Shown here: positions 60,227-64,000 of the stretch, piece after piece
Layout of the letters: every line of letters begins with the position of its first letter
How positions within the stretch are numbered: the first letter of the stretch is position 1
NCBI GenBank assembly: GCA_029532415.1
Contig: JAQOTA010000053.1
Location: 620,001-684,000, forward strand
Source of the DNA: Marasmius tenuissimus
Lineage: Eukaryota > Basidiomycota > Agaricomycetes > Agaricales > Marasmiaceae
DNA length: 64,000 nt
Direction of reading: 5' to 3'
The notes under the pieces: generated by a model
Databases searched by the model: none
Seen by the model: the letters and a program-made list of their open reading frames with translations, nothing else
What the model was told of the DNA's origin: nothing
Position numbers and translations under genes: made by a program

Positions 60227-61944
60227 GGGTGAGACACTTAGTGCGGACACTGTCGATCTATATGTTTGTCGATGACCGTATTTATGCTCCCACAGCGAGA
60301 CAAACGGCGCCCAGCCTCATGATGAAACCTGTGATGAAGGGGTCAGTTGACAAGTTTTCTATTGAGTTTTTCTCTAATGAGTAACAAGAGAAACGGCTAA
60401 CCGGCTGGCCTAAAAGGAATGGAGGCATAAAGTTGAGCAACTTGGTTGAATTCAGAATTCTCATGATGACGGTTCGGAAGGAAGTATTTCGTCCGCATGT
60501 TTGGAGATGCGGATGTTCGGCAAATTCCGGAGCCCCTTCTGTCGTCGGTCGACGACAACTTGAGTTCAATCGTAGGGTGACTTGCAGTTTCAGCTTTACT
60601 CATGGGCTTCAACAGACGAACTATCGGCCCTGTTCAGGAAAAGCGAATCGGTGGATTTTTTACTGCAGCGTTCGTCCTAGGCCGCCTATGGTTAATTGGG
60701 TCTCCCTGATTGGACCATCGGCACACCACGTTCACATTCTCCAGGAAGGCTCCCGCTCGCACCAACCCTTTTATAATACGTCACTTGGCTAGATTGTGTC
60801 TCCCATCTGCATTTTGGCATGCATCTAGTGCATGGTTTATTATCAGGGCTTGAAGCTTGATCAGGAAGGAAGGAAGAATTCAACCAGTTGGACGACCGAG
60901 ACCACCCTCGGATTGGTATTAACCATCCGCAGATCACGTTTGTTCACCTTCAATTCAGCTCAAAAACAACTCCGGCACGTATTCCTGGATCTCCAAAGAT
61001 CGGACGCGTCTCTAAACCCCCAAGCTCCCAGCTGTCAGACCTACTAAGCTGTGGCGGGTGGGTCTGCCTTCAACCTTCAAGTTCTCTCAAGTCTTTGGGT
61101 TCAGGATTAGAGTTGATGGGCTTTGGAAATCAGCGATCGCCCTGTAACTATGACCACGGACGATGTTTCTTCAACCATTCAAACGCACTAGTCCAGCAGT
61201 GGTCAGATCCCCGCCGTCGTTCCAAAGGGGTTTCGAATGGTTCAAGATCCGGATAGTATGTTCAGCGTCCAGAAAAGATATATCACACATCCTCCGTCCT
61301 CATCTCACTCTGTGCCGTATTGAGTGTCTTACCTGGGTGGGCGTCAATTTTCCGGACTGGAAAATGGGGGAATTACGTCGACTGGGTTGCGGGTCAAGTT
61401 GGTGTTGACAAATGCCGGTGGACGGCAAAACCCTGAGGGTTCGCCACAACTTCGAATCTTCTCCCTCCTGCTGTCTACAGTCTCGTCATTGCAAGCTCAG
61501 GGGGTGCTAGGCATTGTGATTGGTGCTTTAGACGCGGGGATTCTATAATTTCCAAGAGCGAGGAAGTTACATACTGAACGTCACGACTCACCCAAAGACA
61601 TACATTGGACATACATCTCGATTGTACCGCGTGGATCGCTGGGCTGGGTCTTGCTTTATCGGAATCTCCGATGGATCGTTGAATACATTCAAGCTGAGTA
61701 CCCAATGGTGCGCGACTCGAGACGTTTTCTCATCAAGCCCGCCGTCGGATGACTGATAACACTAGATTTCCAATGCCCGTTTTGTCCCTTGGGATAGCCT
61801 ACAGCGAGTCCTGATCGAATACTGTAAAGGCAGAATGGGTTTGCAGAGGGTGGTATTTGCGGAAGTCCATCGAGTCAGCTATGTCTATCTTGTTATTTCA
61901 ATTTCCAGTTCAAAGGAGTTGCTTCGTCATGTTTTGCTCGTCCG
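60227..61944. other. 1.7-kb divergent intergenic region, no gene seen
   Basis: This lies between the divergent questin-oxidase-like and asparagine synthetase genes. Frames at 60433-60792 and 60888-61256 show no domain. It is presumably regulatory for both flanking genes. Confidence 0.45.
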
Positions 61945-61951
61945 TATAAAG
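61945..61951 (+). promoter_or_regulatory. TATA box of asparagine synthetase-like gene
   Basis: TATAAAG lies 56 bp upstream of the ATG at 62001. Confidence 0.5.
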
Positions 61952-62000
61952 ACGTATGATTTCACTCGCACTCTACGCTTCTACGTTCACCTTACTCAGG

Positions 62001-64000
62001 ATGTGTGGAATATCTGCTATTTACACAACAAATCTCTCTTCGACCTCAACCTACACCGATGCCGCTCTGAACTCCCGATTGCGAACTTCGATCCGCGCCA
62101 TGCAACATCGAGGTCCTGATTCGTCTGGTACATACGTCGATGTATCTGACGACCAGGTAGTTGGTAGGCTCCTACTGATCGCGTTTGCTTGCTACCCGTC
62201 TAATATCTCGGTATATAGGGCTGGCACACGCACGGCTATCTATTATCGACCTCGAAGGCGGACAGCAACCACTTCACAACGATGACAATTCTGTTCACGC
62301 AATCATCAATGGTGAGCTGTACGACTACGCCAAACTCCGTGAAGACCTCGAAAGGAAAGGTTGCGTATTCAAGTCATCTGTCGACTCGGAACTGGTGATA
62401 CACTTGTATGTTTGTAACTTGGAGCTCGAACATGTTCGTGTGGTCTGAACTTGGCTTGTTCTAGATACGAAGTGTACGGTCTCGAACTTCTCACATACCT
62501 CCGCGGGGAATGCGCATTCGTGCTTTACGACCAGAGGCGAAAGTTGCTCTTTGCTGCCCGTGATAGATTTGGAATCAAACCGCTCTATTATACACTCTCG
62601 GACGATGGAAATACGTTAAGGATCGCAAGCGAGATGAAGGCTCTGAAACCATTAGGTTGGGAGCCACAATGGGACATCGAGAGTATTGTGCAGATGGGAG
62701 ACTTCAACGACAACCGAACGGTCTTCAAGGGGGTTCACAAGGTATGCTATCAATCTTATCAAAGCTCCGACGTATTCTCAGTCTGACTGACTCTGACATG
62801 CATGTATCCCTTTTGTGTTTGTGATTGCTCCAGCTTCTCCCGGGACACCTTCTCACGTTTGGACACAACAGGCAACTCAAAGCCGAGTCCTATTGGGACC
62901 ACACCTTCCCTTCTACTCGCACTCCTGAGACGCGTTCTATCGATGAGATGATTGAAGGTGTGCGGACACATCTCGTAGATGCCGTCAGGGTGCGATTACG
63001 CTCCGACGTGCCCTTGGGAATATACTTGAGCGGGGGCATAGACAGCGCTGTGGTCGCCGGGATCGCCGCCAAACTGCTGCAAGAAGGGGACTCCGGTGCG
63101 AGTATCGACGCCTTCACGCTTTCCTTCCCAGGTATGAATTTTAGAATCATCACCTGCTTTTTCGTACCAACGACTTCTTTGGCCGATCTAAAAGATCGAG
63201 CAGAGTTGGACGAAGGACCCATCGCGCAACGCATGGCAGAATCGATCGGTGCCACTCTACATCTGATCACTCCTTCGGAAGCAGATCTAGTCGATCACTT
63301 CGAACAATCAGTGTATCATGTCGAAGGACCAGTCCACTCGATGGCCGGTGCCGGGAAACTCATTTTGTCGGAGCATGCTCATAAGCATGGGCTCAAGGTC
63401 ATACTGACGGGCGAAGGCTCCGACGAAGTCTTTGCTGGTTACTCTTTCTACCTGTGGGACTTTTTACGTGCAGTGGACGAGACGGCCGTCAACCTCGGAA
63501 CTCCATTACCCAGCTCGTCGGACCTTACGAGGGCGTTGGCTGCAAAGGGGCCGGGAAAGATGCCACAGGATCTTTTGTCAATTAACGAAATGCAGTCCGA
63601 CAAAAGTCTACTCGGCGGTATCATCTATCCTAGGATATGGGGTGCTGCGGGCTTGAGTCATCAGACATTTAGTCAGGACGTTTTAGAGAAGACTCTGTGT
63701 CCGGAATATCCTTTGGTCATTGCGGAAGGGCTGGATCCAGAAGTCAGGGAGAGAATTGACGCCGGTGAACTACATCCTCTTCACGCATCCATGGTATGTT
63801 TTCTCACGCCTTCCTCAACTCCAACTAACAATAGCGTCCAACGGTCCAGTACACCGCCGCCAAGACTGCCCTACCCAATTTCATTTTAAACGTGCTCGGG
63901 GAGCGCGTTGAAATGGCAAACTCGGTCGAAGGCAGACCTCCGTTTCTAGACCATCGTCTTGTTGAATATGCCAACGCCTTACCTCCGTAAGGAGCCCTCT
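62001..64000 (+). CDS. AsnB-type asparagine synthetase (glutamine-hydrolysing), 3' end outside window
   Basis: This converts aspartate to asparagine using glutamine and ATP. It starts MCGISAIY, so the N-terminal nucleophile Cys is exposed after Met removal. Glutaminase residues are seen in MQHRGPDSSG, INGELYDY and VDSELVIHLY. The synthetase domain has YLSGGIDSAVVAGI (the pyrophosphate loop), VILTGEGSDEVFAGY, and, at the window edge, EMANSVEGRPPFLDHRLVEY. The exon 1 donor that keeps frame is at 62164, giving VVGLAHARLSIIDLEGG. Other introns lie near 62406-62464, 62742-62833, 63131-63188 and 63794-63834. The coding sequence leaves the window at a donor (GTAAGG, 63988). It could be the housekeeping gene or an amidotransferase of a metabolite pathway. 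Confidence 0.93.

Noticed and set aside
60433..61256. Plus-strand ORFs between the questin-oxidase-like and asparagine synthetase genes
   Set aside because: No recognisable domain, several overlapping frames of similar length, and location in a divergent promoter region.

Overview
This window is from a basidiomycete fungus, most likely an Agaricomycete. The evidence is the dense 45-65 bp GT-AG introns, the cytochrome P450 and old-yellow-enzyme (OYE) types, the eS6 and uS15 ribosomal genes, and a Ty1/copia element. Gene models were built by eye from splice signals and conserved reading frames. Where exon lengths were summed (P450-1, OYE-1, eS6, uS15, the transcription factor) the frames close exactly.

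Region 1 (1-31930) is an accessory, probably specialised-metabolism block. It holds the 3' part of a Zn(II)2Cys6 regulator, a small beta-trefoil-like gene, two tandem intact P450s (6318-8448, 11014-13174) and three tandem OYE flavin reductases. OYE-1 (13670-15022) is intact. OYE-2 is cut in its first exon by a 12.7-kb nested LTR retrotransposon (15896-28641). OYE-3 (30557-31930) has decayed. The retrotransposon is a copia element carrying a second copy of the same family in opposite orientation (20085-26460). The inner copy has an uninterrupted 1803-residue Gag-Pol. The outer copy also has a 713-bp internal inversion in its integrase.

Region 2 (32553-34563) is housekeeping: divergent ribosomal genes eS6 (minus) and uS15 (plus) sharing a 295-bp promoter interval.

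Region 3 (36165-41804) is one very large membrane-bound NRPS-like gene: adenylation domain, carrier domain, then three rounds of membrane segments plus a hexapeptide-repeat (left-handed beta-helix) domain. This layout matches bacterial and fungal epsilon-poly-L-lysine synthetases, but the adenylation domain looks more like an acyl-CoA-ligase type. It carries two apparent 1-nt homopolymer frameshifts. I consider it the most interesting locus here. Just downstream is a 651-bp element with 116-bp terminal inverted repeats and a 9-bp target duplication (Mutator-like MITE).

Region 4 (43539-64000) holds a siderophore-type MFS transporter, an allantoate-permease-type MFS transporter, a third P450 (one apparent frameshift), a single-exon F-box protein, a DUF7729-type secreted or anchored protein, a questin-oxidase-like (Baeyer-Villiger) enzyme, and the 5' part of an AsnB-type asparagine synthetase. 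Oxidases, reductases, a carrier-bound synthetase, transporters and a regulator together look like one or two loosely clustered metabolite pathways split by ribosomal genes. The pathway links are inference only.
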